The notes beneath the pieces were generated by a model. It did not search any database. It had not been told where the DNA came from and worked only from the letters and a program-made list of their open reading frames with translations. Positions 23,519-37,061 of a stretch of 64,000 bases of DNA are shown here, one piece after another. Every line of letters starts with the position of its first letter. The stretch's first letter is position 1. Location: NCBI RefSeq assembly GCF_000001735.4, contig NC_003070.9:1-64000 (forward strand), written 5' to 3'. The translations under genes were made by a program, and so were the position numbers. The stretch is from Arabidopsis thaliana (lineage: Eukaryota > Streptophyta > Magnoliopsida > Brassicales > Brassicaceae).

Positions 23519-26500
23519 ATGGTAATGGAGGATGAGCCTAGAGAAGCCACAATAAAGCCTTCTTATTGGCTAGATGCTTGCGAGGACATCTCTTGTGATC
23601 TTATCGATGATCTCGTGTCTGAATTTGATCCTTCCTCTGTTGCTGTCAATGAATCCACTGATGAAAACGGCGTCATCAATGATTTTTTCGGTGGGATTGA
23701 TCACATTTTAGATAGTATCAAGAACGGTGGAGGCTTACCAAACAATGGCGTTTCTGATACCAATTCTCAAATCAACGAGGTTACTGTAACTCCTCAGGTT
23801 ATTGCTAAGGAGACAGTGAAGGAGAATGGGTTGCAAAAGAATGGCGGTAAGAGAGACGAATTCTCGAAAGAGGAAGGAGACAAGGATAGGAAGAGAGCTA
23901 GGGTTTGTAGTTATCAGAGTGAAAGGAGTAACCTTTCAGGTAGAGGGCATGTTAATAATTCTAGGGAGGGAGATAGGTTTATGAATAGGAAACGTACTCG
24001 TAATTGGGACGAGGCGGGTAACAATAAGAAGAAAAGGGAATGTAACAATTACAGAAGAGATGGTAGAGATAGAGAAGTTAGGGGTTATTGGGAGAGGGAT
24101 AAAGTTGGTTCCAATGAGTTGGTTTATAGGTCAGGGACTTGGGAAGCTGATCATGAAAGAGATGTTAAGAAAGTGAGTGGTGGAAACCGCGAATGCGATG
24201 TCAAGGCAGAGGAGAACAAGAGTAAGCCTGAAGAACGTAAAGAGAAGGTTGTGGAAGAGCAAGCAAGGCGATACCAGTTGGATGTTCTTGAACAAGCTAA
24301 AGCGAAAAACACGATTGCTTTCCTTGAGACCGGTGCTGGAAAGACACTTATCGCGATTCTTCTTATTAAAAGTGTTCATAAGGATCTGATGAGCCAGAAC
24401 AGAAAAATGCTCTCGGTGTTCTTGGTTCCCAAAGTGCCTTTGGTTTATCAGGTACCGCCTAATAAGAAACATGTTTGTATTCTTTTTTAAAAAATTGGTT
24501 ACCTATTGGTTTTGGTTGGTTGATTTATCTTACGTTATCAGCAAGCAGAAGTGATCCGTAATCAAACTTGTTTTCAAGTTGGACATTATTGTGGTGAGAT
24601 GGGACAGGACTTTTGGGATTCTCGAAGGTGGCAACGAGAGTTTGAGTCTAAGCAGGTTGCTTTTTGATGCTTCTTTTTCATACCAGCTTTGATCTTTTAT
24701 ATGAATCAGTTCTTGAAGTTAACGAGTTTTTTTCTATTTTCTTCTACGCAGGTTCTAGTTATGACAGCACAAATTCTGTTGAATATACTGAGACACAGTA
24801 TCATTAGAATGGAAACAATTGATCTTCTTATTCTCGACGAGTGTCACCACGCTGTCAAGAAACATCCATACTCTTTAGTGATGTCAGAGTTTTACCATAC
24901 AACTCCTAAAGATAAAAGACCTGCCATCTTTGGAATGACTGCTTCGCCTGTTAATTTAAAGGGTACTGATTGTTTCTTGTATACAGTTCTCTAAGCTTGC
25001 CAATGTTCTTGAAAGTGACACTTTTTGTTTGTAAACGTAGGTGTTTCAAGCCAAGTAGATTGTGCGATAAAGATACGTAACCTCGAGACCAAGTTGGATT
25101 CTACGGTTTGTACTATAAAAGATCGAAAAGAATTAGAGAAACATGTGCCTATGCCTTCAGAGATAGTCGTCGAGTATGACAAAGCTGCTACTATGTGGTC
25201 TCTTCATGAGACAATAAAGCAAATGATTGCAGCTGTTGAAGAAGCGGCACAAGCAAGTTCAAGGAAAAGCAAGTGGCAATTTATGGGGGCTAGGGATGCT
25301 GGAGCAAAGGATGAATTGAGACAGGTTTATGGCGTCTCTGAAAGAACGGAGAGCGATGGTGCTGCCAATTTGATTCATAAACTTAGAGCTATCAATTATA
25401 CTCTTGCTGAATTGGGTCAATGGTGTGCTTACAAGGTAAAAAAACAACTTAGTAAATAGTTTTCGATAATTTGAAATGGATATGTTATTTTCATATGATA
25501 TAATTTTTGTGTCTTCTTTCAAGGTGGGACAATCATTCTTGTCTGCTTTGCAAAGTGATGAGAGGGTGAATTTCCAAGTCGACGTGAAGTTTCAAGAATC
25601 ATACCTCAGTGAGGTGGTGTCACTCTTGCAATGTGAGCTTCTGGAAGGCGCTGCTGCTGAAAAAGTCGCGGCGGAAGTTGGCAAACCAGAAAATGGTAAT
25701 GCACATGACGAGATGGAGGAGGGAGAGCTCCCTGATGATCCTGGTAAGTATTAATCACATTCTTTGTCTAATCGCTTTTTACCGGTTTTAGAAATCCAAT
25801 ATTAACAGAGCTCTATGGTTTTAGTGGTCTCGGGAGGGGAGCACGTTGATGAAGTAATAGGCGCCGCAGTGGCTGATGGGAAAGTTACTCCAAAAGTACA
25901 ATCATTGATCAAACTACTCCTCAAATATCAGCACACAGCTGATTTTCGAGCTATTGTTTTCGTTGAGAGGGTGGTTGCTGCTTTGGTTCTTCCTAAGGTT
26001 AGGATTAAAGTGAAAAAAACAATTTATTTTCTTGTGTATAATTTTTCTGCCTATGTCTCTCTGAGCCTGGAAATTTTCAGGTTTTTGCGGAGCTGCCTTC
26101 GCTTAGTTTTATACGGTGTGCCAGCATGATTGGACACAATAACAGCCAGGAGATGAAATCATCTCAAATGCAGGATACAATTTCCAAATTCCGAGATGGG
26201 CATGTATGATTTTTTTTGTCTTTCATTAAGACATATTTTTTTTTTATCTTATACTGAAATGTCTTACTATTTCCTCTTTCTACTGTGATAGGTGACACTG
26301 TTAGTTGCCACAAGCGTTGCTGAGGAAGGACTTGATATTAGGCAATGTAACGTTGTTATGCGTTTCGACCTTGCAAAGACGGTGCTGGCATACATTCAGT
26401 CTCGTGGCCGGGCAAGAAAGCCTGGATCAGACTACATACTCATGGTTGAGAGGTACATAAAAAGCTTTAAGAACTACATTTTGATTTTTGTAACTACTGG

Positions 26501-29500
26501 TCACCAAATCAGTACTGATATGTCAACTTGTGTTACTTGCAGAGGAAATGTATCTCACGCAGCGTTCCTAAGGAATGCTAGGAACAGTGAGGAGACACTT
26601 CGAAAAGAAGCAATAGAAAGGACTGATCTTAGTCATCTCAAAGATACATCGAGATTAATCTCAATTGATGCTGTGCCTGGTACAGTTTATAAGGTGGAGG
26701 CAACTGGTGCCATGGTTAGCTTGAATTCCGCGGTTGGTCTTGTACATTTCTACTGCTCTCAGCTTCCTGGTGACAGGTAAGTTTGCCGATAATTTTTATT
26801 GTCCTAATGACCTCTCCTTTTCCTGTATGAGATGATGGATTGCTTCTCTCTCGTGTCTCAGGTATGCAATCCTTCGTCCTGAGTTTAGCATGGAGAAGCA
26901 TGAAAAGCCTGGGGGCCACACGGAATATTCATGTAGGCTTCAGCTTCCTTGCAATGCACCGTTTGAAATACTTGAGGGTCCTGTTTGCAGTTCAATGCGT
27001 CTTGCACAACAGGTGGACATAATAGTTTGTTTGTTTATCTTACTTGTTATTTTCTTTCAGTGTTCCATGTCTTGAAGTATTGCGTGTTTGATATGTAGGC
27101 TGTATGTTTAGCTGCTTGCAAGAAACTGCATGAGATGGGTGCATTTACCGATATGCTATTACCGGACAAAGGAAGTGGTCAAGACGCTGAGAAGGCTGAC
27201 CAAGATGATGAAGGTGAGCCTGTTCCTGGAACTGCTAGACATAGAGAGTTCTATCCTGAAGGTGTGGCGGATGTACTTAAGGTAATATTAGCACTAACCT
27301 ATGAAATTTTTGCTAAATGTGCTTTTAGAGGAATGTGGTTTTCAATATTTGACTGTTTATACCATGCACAGGGAGAATGGGTTTCATCTGGAAAGGAAGT
27401 TTGTGAGAGCTCAAAGCTATTCCATTTATACATGTATAATGTCAGATGTGTAGATTTTGGCTCTTCAAAAGATCCATTCCTAAGCGAAGTTTCAGAGTTC
27501 GCGATTCTTTTTGGCAATGAGCTGGATGCAGAGGTTGTTGTTTCTCTCTCCATGGATTTGAGTATTAGAATTTGAAGATGTAACCATGGTTAACTAAGAT
27601 TTGTTTTACTGTATCAGGTATTATCGATGTCTATGGATCTTTATGTTGCTCGGGCCATGATCACTAAAGCATCTCTTGCTTTCAAGGGATCACTTGATAT
27701 TACAGAAAACCAGGTTAGACTGAACAACAACCTCTATTTTTCCTAACATTTATGTTTGCTTGAGAAACTTTTTATCTTATATTGGTGGCATTTCTTGTGC
27801 AGCTATCATCTCTAAAAAAGTTTCATGTGAGGTTAATGAGTATCGTGTTGGATGTTGATGTTGAACCCTCCACGACACCATGGGATCCTGCAAAGGCCTA
27901 CCTGTTTGTCCCTGTTACTGACAATACGTCTATGGAACCCATAAAAGGGATCAACTGGGAATTGGTTGAAAAGATTACGAAAACCACAGCGTGGGACAAC
28001 CCTCTTCAGAGAGCTCGTCCCGATGTATATCTCGGGACTAATGAGAGAACTCTTGGTGGGGACAGAAGGGAATATGGGTTTGGTAAACTTCGTCACAACA
28101 TTGTATTTGGGCAGAAATCTCACCCAACTTATGGTATTAGAGGAGCTGTTGCATCCTTCGATGTTGTGAGAGCTTCTGGATTGTTACCTGTGAGAGATGC
28201 TTTTGAGAAGGAAGTAGAAGAGGATTTATCAAAAGGAAAATTGATGATGGCTGATGGGTGCATGGTTGCAGAAGATCTTATTGGGAAAATAGTGACAGCC
28301 GCACATTCCGGGAAGCGGTTTTACGTAGATTCAATTTGTTATGACATGAGTGCAGAAACATCTTTCCCTAGGAAAGAGGGATATCTTGGTCCCCTAGAGT
28401 ACAACACGTACGCTGACTATTACAAGCAAAAGTAAGAAAACATCTTCAAATAATTTTTTGATTTCTTCAATCCTTTTTCTAAGTTTCATTAGATACTAAT
28501 ACTTTTCTAATATCACGAGGACTTACATGGCCTCAAGTCACCTGTGGTGTTGTGCAAGAAGGAGAAGCAAAGTCTGTCTATGTATTATGAGATAGCTACT
28601 TCTATGGCTAGGATATATGTTGTACAAGACCGGCTTTTCTTCTACTTCTTGCACAACCTGAGGTTATTGAGGCTATACAAGTCTTCTTCTATAATGTTAT
28701 TTATTAGGTATGGAGTTGATTTGAACTGTAAGCAACAACCTTTGATTAAAGGACGTGGTGTTTCGTATTGCAAGAACCTTCTTTCTCCTCGGTTTGAACA
28801 GTCAGGTTATAAGAAATTCTTTTCACTTTAACAATTTAATGATATAACCGATAAATTAACGCTTCTTTGTTTTTTCTTGCAATTCAAAGGTGAATCTGAG
28901 ACAGTCCTTGATAAGACATATTACGTGTTTCTTCCACCTGAACTATGCGTTGTGCATCCGCTTTCGGGTTCACTTATCCGAGGTGCTCAGAGGTTACCCT
29001 CTATAATGAGAAGAGTTGAGAGCATGTTACTCGCTGTTCAACTCAAAAATTTGATTAGTTATCCTATTCCCACATCAAAGGTATATATATATATATTATG
29101 CTTAGTGTCTTTTTTTTTTTTGTTGAAACTATCTAATCATATTTGGTATATATATGTAGATTCTTGAAGCCTTGACTGCCGCCTCGTGCCAGGAAACGTT
29201 CTGCTACGAGAGAGCTGAGCTTTTAGGAGATGCGTATCTAAAATGGGTTGTTAGTCGTTTTCTGTTTCTCAAGTATCCTCAAAAGCACGAGGGTCAGCTT
29301 ACAAGGATGAGGCAACAAATGGTTAGTAATATGGTTCTTTATCAGTTTGCTCTGGTTAAAGGGCTTCAGTCATATATCCAGGCGGATCGATTCGCCCCGT
29401 CTAGGTGGTCTGCTCCTGGTGTGCCTCCGGTTTTCGACGAGGACACAAAAGATGGAGGATCTTCGTTTTTCGATGAAGAGCAAAAACCTGTTTCCGAGGA

Positions 29501-31079
29501 AAACAGCGATGTGTTTGAAGATGGGGAGATGGAGGATGGTGAACTAGAGGGTGATTTGAGTTCGTACCGAGTTTTATCTAGCAAAACGTTAGCTGATGTT
29601 GTTGAGGCTTTGATTGGTGTTTATTACGTCGAAGGGGGTAAGATTGCAGCTAATCATTTGATGAAATGGATTGGGATTCACGTGGAGGATGATCCTGATG
29701 AAGTCGATGGAACATTGAAAAATGTTAATGTTCCAGAGAGTGTGCTCAAGAGCATCGACTTTGTTGGTCTTGAGAGAGCTCTTAAATATGAGTTTAAAGA
29801 GAAAGGTCTTCTTGTTGAAGCTATAACACATGCTTCAAGACCATCTTCAGGTGTTTCGTGTTACCAGAGATTGGAATTTGTTGGTGACGCGGTCTTGGAT
29901 CATCTCATCACAAGACATCTATTTTTCACATACACAAGCCTTCCTCCTGGTCGGTTAACAGATCTTCGAGCTGCAGCGGTTAACAACGAGAATTTTGCTC
30001 GCGTTGCGGTTAAACATAAACTCCACTTGTACCTTCGTCACGGTTCAAGCGCCCTCGAAAAACAGGTAAACAAGATTAAGAAACAAAGTATATTGTTCTC
30101 AAAGAGTTTCAAATGTTTGACTGTTTGGTTACTTTTTGTTTTTCAGATTCGGGAATTTGTGAAGGAGGTTCAAACCGAGTCATCGAAACCGGGGTTTAAC
30201 TCTTTTGGTTTGGGAGACTGCAAAGCACCAAAAGTTCTTGGAGACATTGTTGAATCTATTGCAGGTGCTATTTTTCTTGATAGTGGAAAAGATACAACTG
30301 CTGCTTGGAAGGTTAGTTAGTTAGTTATTTCGGTTGAAAATCTCTAACTAACTCGTTTTTTTTTGGAATTGTAATTCTTAGCTTACTAAATCGTATGATT
30401 CTTTTCCAGGTTTTTCAACCTTTGCTTCAGCCCATGGTGACACCAGAGACACTTCCAATGCATCCGGTGCGAGAGCTACAAGAGCGGTGCCAGCAACAAG
30501 CAGAAGGGTTAGAATACAAAGCGAGTAGGAGTGGTAACACAGCGACTGTGGAAGTTTTCATCGACGGTGTTCAAGTTGGAGTAGCGCAAAACCCGCAGAA
30601 GAAAATGGCTCAAAAGCTAGCTGCGAGGAACGCACTTGCAGCTTTGAAAGAGAAAGAAATAGCAGAATCAAAGGAGAAGCATATCAACAACGGTAATGCG
30701 GGAGAGGATCAAGGCGAGAATGAGAATGGGAACAAGAAGAATGGGCATCAGCCGTTTACGAGACAAACGTTGAATGATATTTGTTTGAGGAAGAATTGGC
30801 CAATGCCTTCTTACAGGTAACAACAATTTAATAGAAAGTGGGTAAACAAATCAATTTTGGGCTTTATTGAGCTTATTTCGGGTTTGTGGTGAATTTTGTA
30901 GATGTGTGAAAGAAGGAGGACCGGCTCATGCAAAGAGATTTACGTTTGGGGTAAGAGTTAATACGAGCGATAGAGGATGGACCGATGAGTGTATTGGCGA
31001 GCCAATGCCGAGTGTTAAGAAAGCTAAGGATTCAGCTGCGGTTCTTCTACTTGAGCTTTTAAATAAAACTTTTTCTTGA
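23519..31079 (+). CDS. DCL1: DICER-LIKE 1, miRNA-processing RNase III
   Basis: Twenty coding exons: 23519-24451, 24542-24655, 24752-24962, 25041-25435, 25524-25743, 25825-25997, 26081-26203, 26292-26452, 26543-26776, 26862-27012, 27099-27281, 27372-27533, 27618-27713, 27803-28431, 28708-28805, 28890-29080, 29160-30065, 30147-30311, 30410-30816 and 30902-31079. All are GT/AG and total 1909 residues. Domain order: charged N-terminus, DExH helicase (ETGAGKT; LDECHH), helicase C (ATSVAEEGLDIRQC; QSRGRARK), DUF283, PAZ, RNase IIIa (ERAELLGDAYLKW), RNase IIIb (LEFVGDAVLDHL) and two dsRNA-binding domains. It cuts pri- and pre-miRNAs in nuclear dicing bodies with HYL1 and SERRATE (family knowledge). 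It carries two feedback sites: intronic MIR838 and a miR162 target. Its 3' end converges on PPA1. Confidence 0.99.
27522..27627 (+). promoter_or_regulatory. miR162 target site formed by exon 12/13 splicing of DCL1
   Basis: The end of exon 12, CTGGATGCAGAG (27522-27533), and the start of exon 13, GTATTATCGA (27618-27627), join in the mRNA into a site complementary to miR162 with one bulged base. The site does not exist in genomic DNA or unspliced RNA. miR162-guided cleavage of DCL1 mRNA is established; the split location is seen directly here. Confidence 0.93.
28500..28706 (+). ncRNA. MIR838A: MIR838 precursor in DCL1 intron 14
   Basis: Intron 14 (28432-28707) is dominated by a long stem-loop. 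The 5' arm around 28551-28571 (TGTGCAAGAAGGAGAAGCAA) pairs with the 3' arm at 28635-28655, which starts TTTTCTTCTACTTCTTG and matches mature miR838. The stem extends outward with CCTCAA near 28530 pairing with TTGAGG near 28669. Processing by DCL1 competes with splicing and cuts the pre-mRNA, a known self-limiting loop. Confidence 0.95.
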
Positions 31080-31381
31080 TTCTTTTACTCTCTTCAACGA
31101 GATGTAGTCATTACATTTTAAACCTTAAAACCATAGTGGTTGTAGTGTTTTAATTGATCTGTTGTTATTCGAGTTTAATTGGTTTATAGAACTCTTCAAA
31201 CAAATTAAACCAAAAATTTCAATGCCAAGAAAGGGTCTTTAAAACGAAATTACAGAAGGACCAAATGATAAGGAAGAAAAATGCAGAGATAAAAGTAATA
31301 TCAATTAGGATCATATGCTTCTTATTATCAATGAAAAGTAACAGAAACATAGATGCTGCAGAAATCTTCTGAGGAGAAGCT

Positions 31382-32670
31382 TCAACGCCTCAGGGTGTGG
31401 AGAATGTATTCAGCATAGAGGTCCCTGTAATGGGGAATTCAGAATCCAGAGTTGCTTTAATGTTACAAACTAAAAAAGATGTAAGAGAGTTTGGTTCTTG
31501 ATAAAGAAACAGAGGCTTACATTGAGTACTGGATAGCTTCAACCGCAGACTCAGATGGCAGAAAATCATTCACTGCAACTTCCTTGTTCTCGTTTTTCTT
31601 GTCTGTAAGATATTAGAGTTAAAGGGAAAAACTAATACTTGTTGAGAGATCAATAGAGATGAATAAGGAGGAACACTGAAGAAAAAGGATACAGTCTTCG
31701 AAGAAACGACGGATTTCAGAGAGACGGTGAGGAGGAAGTTCTTTGATGTCAGTGTAGTGCTTATATTCAGGATCATCAACACACACTGCAATGATCTTGT
31801 CATCTTTTTCACCCTAAAATTACAGCGCCAAAAATACAAGATTGGAGTACAAGACCATTTAAACTGACCTAAAGGATTAGAGTAAGAGAAAAAAAAAACA
31901 GAGTCTTTTCATTGATCAAGTTTAGGTTTTACCTGGTCAATCATAGGCATTAATCCAATGGCTCTGGCACGCAGAAAACAACCCGGAAGCACAGGTTCCT
32001 ACACAAAGATAATAATATATATTTGAAATACAAAAAATTGGTGCAAATAGTATAGGGATAATATGAGAAAGAAAGAAAGAGTAATACCTGCATGATGACT
32101 AAGACATCAATGGGGTCATTGTCTTCACACAATGTGCGAGGAACAAAACCATAGTTGTGAGGGTACACAACTGATGAGTAGAGAATACGATCAACCTGAA
32201 TGAGAGAATTCAAACTTGTTGAGATTGATTTTGCTATAAGAAAACCATTCATATAAAAAATAAACTTTGTTCTCATCTAACCTTGATGAGTCCTGTCTTT
32301 TTGTCAAGCTCGTATTTGACCTTGCTTCCTTTAGTGATCTCAACAACCTAATAATCATCCAAAGATAAAATGATTAGAGAATCTAATAACAACATACTCT
32401 GTTTAGAACAAAGAGTAGGAAAAAACTTACCACATTGAAAATCTGTGGAGCTCCAGGTCCTAGATAGATTATCCAGACTTATGATTTAGTAACAGAATAC
32501 AAAAGTATGAAATCAAAAAGTAGCATGTTTAGAATGATTTATATACCAATCTCAAGATCATGCCATGGATGAGCAGCTACGGATCTTCTTGACAAGGATG
32601 AGAGAATCCTCTCGTTAAGACGAGGAGCTGGTCGCTGCAGCCTCTGGTTATCTTTAGTTTCTTCACTCAT
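31382..32670 (-). CDS. PPA1: Soluble inorganic pyrophosphatase
   Basis: Eight coding exons: 32547-32670, 32431-32459, 32282-32347, 32088-32195, 31933-31998, 31693-31813, 31521-31602 and 31382-31424. All are GT/AG and give 212 residues. The family I active-site signature [10 protein letters not shown] is present, with KYELDKKTG and YPHNYGFVP before it and [14 protein letters not shown] after it. The enzyme hydrolyses diphosphate to two phosphates with Mg2+; lacking a transit peptide ([20 protein letters not shown]), it should be cytosolic. A noncoding first exon is likely, with donor near 33028. Its 3' end lies about 300 bp from the DCL1 stop in convergent orientation, so the 3' UTRs may overlap. 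Confidence 0.97.
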
Positions 32671-33149
32671 CTGTCAAAATCAGAACGTTTCATCACTCAT
32701 TGATATTGACTGAATCTAACATCATAACCCTAATTGGCAGAGAGAGAATCAATCGAATCAAGAGTATTAAATGGAAAAAGCGAATCAAGACCCCACAAGG
32801 GAAAACAATCCTTAAAGCAGACTTGAGATCGATCATACCCAAATTATGGATTCATATATTGTTAACGTATCGATTACTGAAAAGATGTATACCAAATCTG
32901 TTCACTTTTTCTCTATAGACTCGATGGATGATTGAGATTTGAAGCAACAAAATACCCAGAAGATTAAACATGGAAAAGCATCAAACTTTGATGATCTTAG
33001 AACGATGACAAAAGAAAAAAAAACGTACCTTTGGATCGAAACGAAACAGCCGATTGTTGTTTTCTTTATCGCAAGGATGATGAAGAAACTTTGGGAGAGA
33101 AACAAGTGAAGCCCGTTGGTCTAGCAAGTGATTGTAAAATGTATATATG

Positions 33150-33990
33150 AGTCACCACCGAGATATACGGATCAAACTTTTATATTATCGTAACACTCAC
33201 TACACTACCACTCAATTATTTACAAAGATTTACATCTTTTTAAAAATACTTTATTTTTTATTACGAAACATAGTTTGTGTTTTTGCGGTCACTCCTATAA
33301 TCTATGTAGGATACTTGCATTACATTTTTCACAAATAATTTGGTTTGGTAGCAAGGATATGGCTCATTCAGTGAGAACAAAAAAATTGTATATCTACTCA
33401 TTCATCAGTAAACCAAATTAAGAGATTGAAATATTGTATAAACTAGCTACACAATATAAGCCTTCTTTAGGCCTCTATTACTTAAGCTTGTAATAGGGAA
33501 AATGTTGTAATGTAGGCCCAAGTAGTGTGAGTAAAATCTTTAAGGCCCAGCCTAGCACCTTTGGGCATTTGGCGTTGGGCAACGAGCGCCTTCAAGTTTG
33601 AAACAAACAGAGAGAATCATTATGAAGAAACACCAAAAGACAAAACTTTCTAAGTTGTAACTTTTGTACAGTTCATCTTTTATCATTATAAACTATTTAT
33701 GATCTCATCAATCAATATCCACAATTTTTAAAAAGAAGAATAAAGACAAATCCATTGCTTAATGGTTAATTAACAGTAGTAGCAGATGACATATAGACCA
33801 CAAGTAGCATACACAAACAGAGACAAGAGACAAGACATGGGGTAATATGGTACAGAACCTGACATGACCAAAGAAATGTTCGGAAGGAAAATTAAAAGTC
33901 TCTTTCATAAAGATTGGAGAAGCAAACTACTAACACTAGATTTAAAGATATTGATAAAAATGTGGATGTTTTTTTTTTACCTCCAAGTCT
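33150..33990. other. Interval between PPA1 promoter side and LHY 3' end
   Basis: This contains the presumed PPA1 promoter and the LHY 3' UTR. Site II-like words (AAGGCCCAG near 33542) and AT-rich sequence are visible. No coding frame is supported. Confidence 0.5.
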
Positions 33991-33991
33991 G

Positions 33992-36900
33992 TCATGTAGA
34001 AGCTTCTCCTTCCAATCGAAGCCTTTTGCAGACTTTTTCATCACTTTGATTGTTTATGTTCCCAACTTGGCTCTCTTTCACTTCCATTGAACATCTCTTG
34101 TATGGCTTAAATCCTGTCTGTCTCGTTTTAAGACTCTTGCATGTTCCAACACCGATCATTACTACTCCTTCTTGGTCTGCAGCACAAGAATCCTGGCTTT
34201 TGAAATTAGGAGCCAATGGCATTGACGTGTCACTTTGTTTTCTATTCACATTCTCTGCCACTTGAGGAGGCGAAAAGCTTTGAGGCAATCTTTCTCTTGC
34301 AAAGAGAGCCTGAAACGCTATACGACCCTGAAAATATTTTGATAGTGTTAGTTCCCAGAAGAACTCTGCAATATCCATGAATCATTGGTTTTTGTTTTAC
34401 CTCTTCGGAGACTTCCTTCCACGAATCAGTAGTTGCATTGTTGTTGCTGTTGTTGTCTCTCATTTTAATCTTACGGTTATTTAACTCAATAACATCTGGC
34501 TGATTCTCATCTGTCTCCTTCACATCCTCTTTATCTTTCTCCATTTTATCTAATGCATCAGTTTCTGCGTCACTCCCTGAAGGTGTATTTGAGCCACAGG
34601 ATGAGCGGTCCACAAGATTTTTCTTCTGGGCAGTGTTTGAGTCATGCACAGCGGCAGTAACAACAACCTCCTCAATTTTATCATCATTGGTTTTTGAGTC
34701 GGCATTTAGCTTGGTTACTCCAGTCTCATCTGAATCATCAGATGATGAAGCTGGAGATTTCGAAGCCAAGTTTTGATCTTGCAGAGCTGTGTTTTGTTTC
34801 TCAAACGGTTGAGTATTTTCAACGGTATCCATTTCAGTCATTGCTGGAGTTGGAACTGCAACAGTTGAGAATGGAACACATGTTATTGGAGCTGGAGCGC
34901 ATACAGGAAGAAGTCCATGAGAAGCCCACCAAGCAGTTGCAGCAGCTACTGTAGCAGCGGCAATGGCAGTTATACTTGGAGGAGAAGAGCTCATTGGGGT
35001 TGATGAATCACCAGAATTCCCGACACTCGCATAAGGCCAGACCGAAGCAGCGAATGTAGCTGCAGCATGAGCTGCAGGATTCTGTAGGAGAGTTGACATA
35101 ATAAGATTGGAGAAAGTAGATGATATCTGGAGAAACGAACGGTAATCATCCTGTGAATGACAAGCTGGAAACGCTTGATGAGAAGCTGTAGTAGTAGCAG
35201 ATGCTGTTGTAGCTTGAAGATTTGCGTGCCCGTGAGTTTCTTCTCTCATAGGATGAAACATGAAGTCTTGAGATACCATACCTGAGGGATGATTTTGAGG
35301 GCATTTTGCTATATTCCCGTTCACAATATCTGCGTGGAAATGCCAAGGGTAGTTTTGCATGCTGTGCACAGTAGTACCATCGTTACCATCTTTGTCTTTG
35401 TTCTTCTTGGGAACATCTTGAACCGCGTTGTCCACAGTTGAGGTCTTACTTGTTTCAATGTCGCCACTTACCTGCTAAAAATCAGAATGGAACAAATAAT
35501 TTGTCATGCACTTGAAAGCATTCATCAGATTCTTCGACTACAATTTTGTAGCTTTCTTAGACTTACTTTCGTTGGTAAGGGATACTTGTTCACAGTAGAA
35601 ACACCCGAGCAATTCTCATCTTGATTTTCTTTTCCAGTTGATGTTTTCTAACCAGAAAATAAAACATAAGAAGTCTATCACAAGACCACCAAAATGATAA
35701 AATGAAGAAGAGAAAGATCAGGAATAAACCTCAGAGAACGGCATTTTTTCCAAATCCAAGAACGCCTGATTCAACTGTGAAGAAGAGGCCGATGAAACAA
35801 GTTTTGCATCTTTTGCTGATGATACTTGAGAGGAAGATGTACCGTTGTTCCCAGGCTTTCGAGGATAAGGAGTATTGGGTTTTCGTTTAGGACGAGGAGG
35901 CGGAATTTCTATGTCCAAAGCTTGGCAAACAGGGATGCCTTTAACTTCAGCCTCTTTCTCCAACTGAAATGTGAACCAAAAACTGTGAGCTTTTCCAAAC
36001 TGGAGATGGAAAAATGCAGCTCAGATGTGAAATCCTGAGATTCATGAAATTGACCACATCACCAAGGTTGAAAAAAGTCTTATACTGACCCGAATTTTTC
36101 GGGGTAGAGATGATAGAGTTACTTCATGTCCTGTCCTATAGGGCAAGGAGGTTTGGTTTCCATATGGATGGCTAAAAGAATTCATGCAATCCCATTATTT
36201 CATCGACTTTAGTGAATATGGGACAATTGTGTCATCCAAATGCAACGCTAGTTATGTTAATTTGGACCTATCTTATGGTCTCAGAGAAGAAAGCTCTCTG
36301 TAGAGTTTTTTCTAACAGTAAGTTTGGACAGACCAATCTAATGTTAAGTTTAGTTGAACAGAGTAAATGAAAAAGATAAAAAACGATCGAGATGCAATCC
36401 TCGGAACCAACCAACTCTACTTAGCAAAACACACTCTACTTAGACGCCTAATTTCTAGTTGAAGCAATTAGAGAAAAGGAAGAATAAGAAGAACCTTCTA
36501 TCATCTTTTCCAGACAGTGACAGGCAACTTCTAAACATAGTCATAGATCGATATGAAAAAATGGTACCTTTACACAAGATAACGAAAGTGTTTTAAAAAG
36601 ATCTGAAAGGATCATCAACTTACCTTTGTGAAGAACTTTTGTGCATGACTTCTGATCTGAACAGCAGTCTTTGTCCCAATATGTTCTGCACACAAAATGA
36701 AAAGAAAAGAAGGAATCTCCCAATCAAGAGGAGATAAAGACACTCCTAAACAAAGGAATATAAAATCTCAAAGAGTTCAAACTAAACATTCAAAAGATAA
36801 ACTTTCGACCTTCAATTCGTTGCCAAGCTCTTCCATAAAGCCTCAAGGCTTCTAGAAACCTCTCATGCTCATCCTCAGTCCATCGCTCTCGCTGCTTTGT

Positions 36901-37061
36901 TATTGTATATGGCTTTCTTGCCTAAACATTTGAAAACCCAAAAGAAAATCAAATCTTCACACAACAACAGTCCAAATCTCTCAAACAAAAAAACACCAAT
37001 CTTATTTCATTAGTAGTAGTACCTTAGCTAATAATTCTTCTCCAGATGTATTAGTATCCAT
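33992..37061 (-). CDS. LHY: LATE ELONGATED HYPOCOTYL, MYB-related clock factor
   Basis: Seven coding exons: 37023-37061, 36810-36921, 36624-36685, 35730-35963, 35567-35647, 34401-35474 and 33992-34327. All are GT/AG and give 645 residues. The start is [14 protein letters not shown] single SHAQKYF-class MYB repeat spans about residues 20-75 ([20 protein letters not shown], then IRSHAQKFF), followed by a Pro-rich basic stretch ([16 protein letters not shown]). The long C-terminal part is Ser/Asn/Asp-rich with an Ala-rich segment. LHY represses evening-phased clock genes with CCA1 by binding evening elements (established). The first coding exon is only 13 codons, and more spliced leader exons lie upstream to about 37840. 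Confidence 0.98.
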
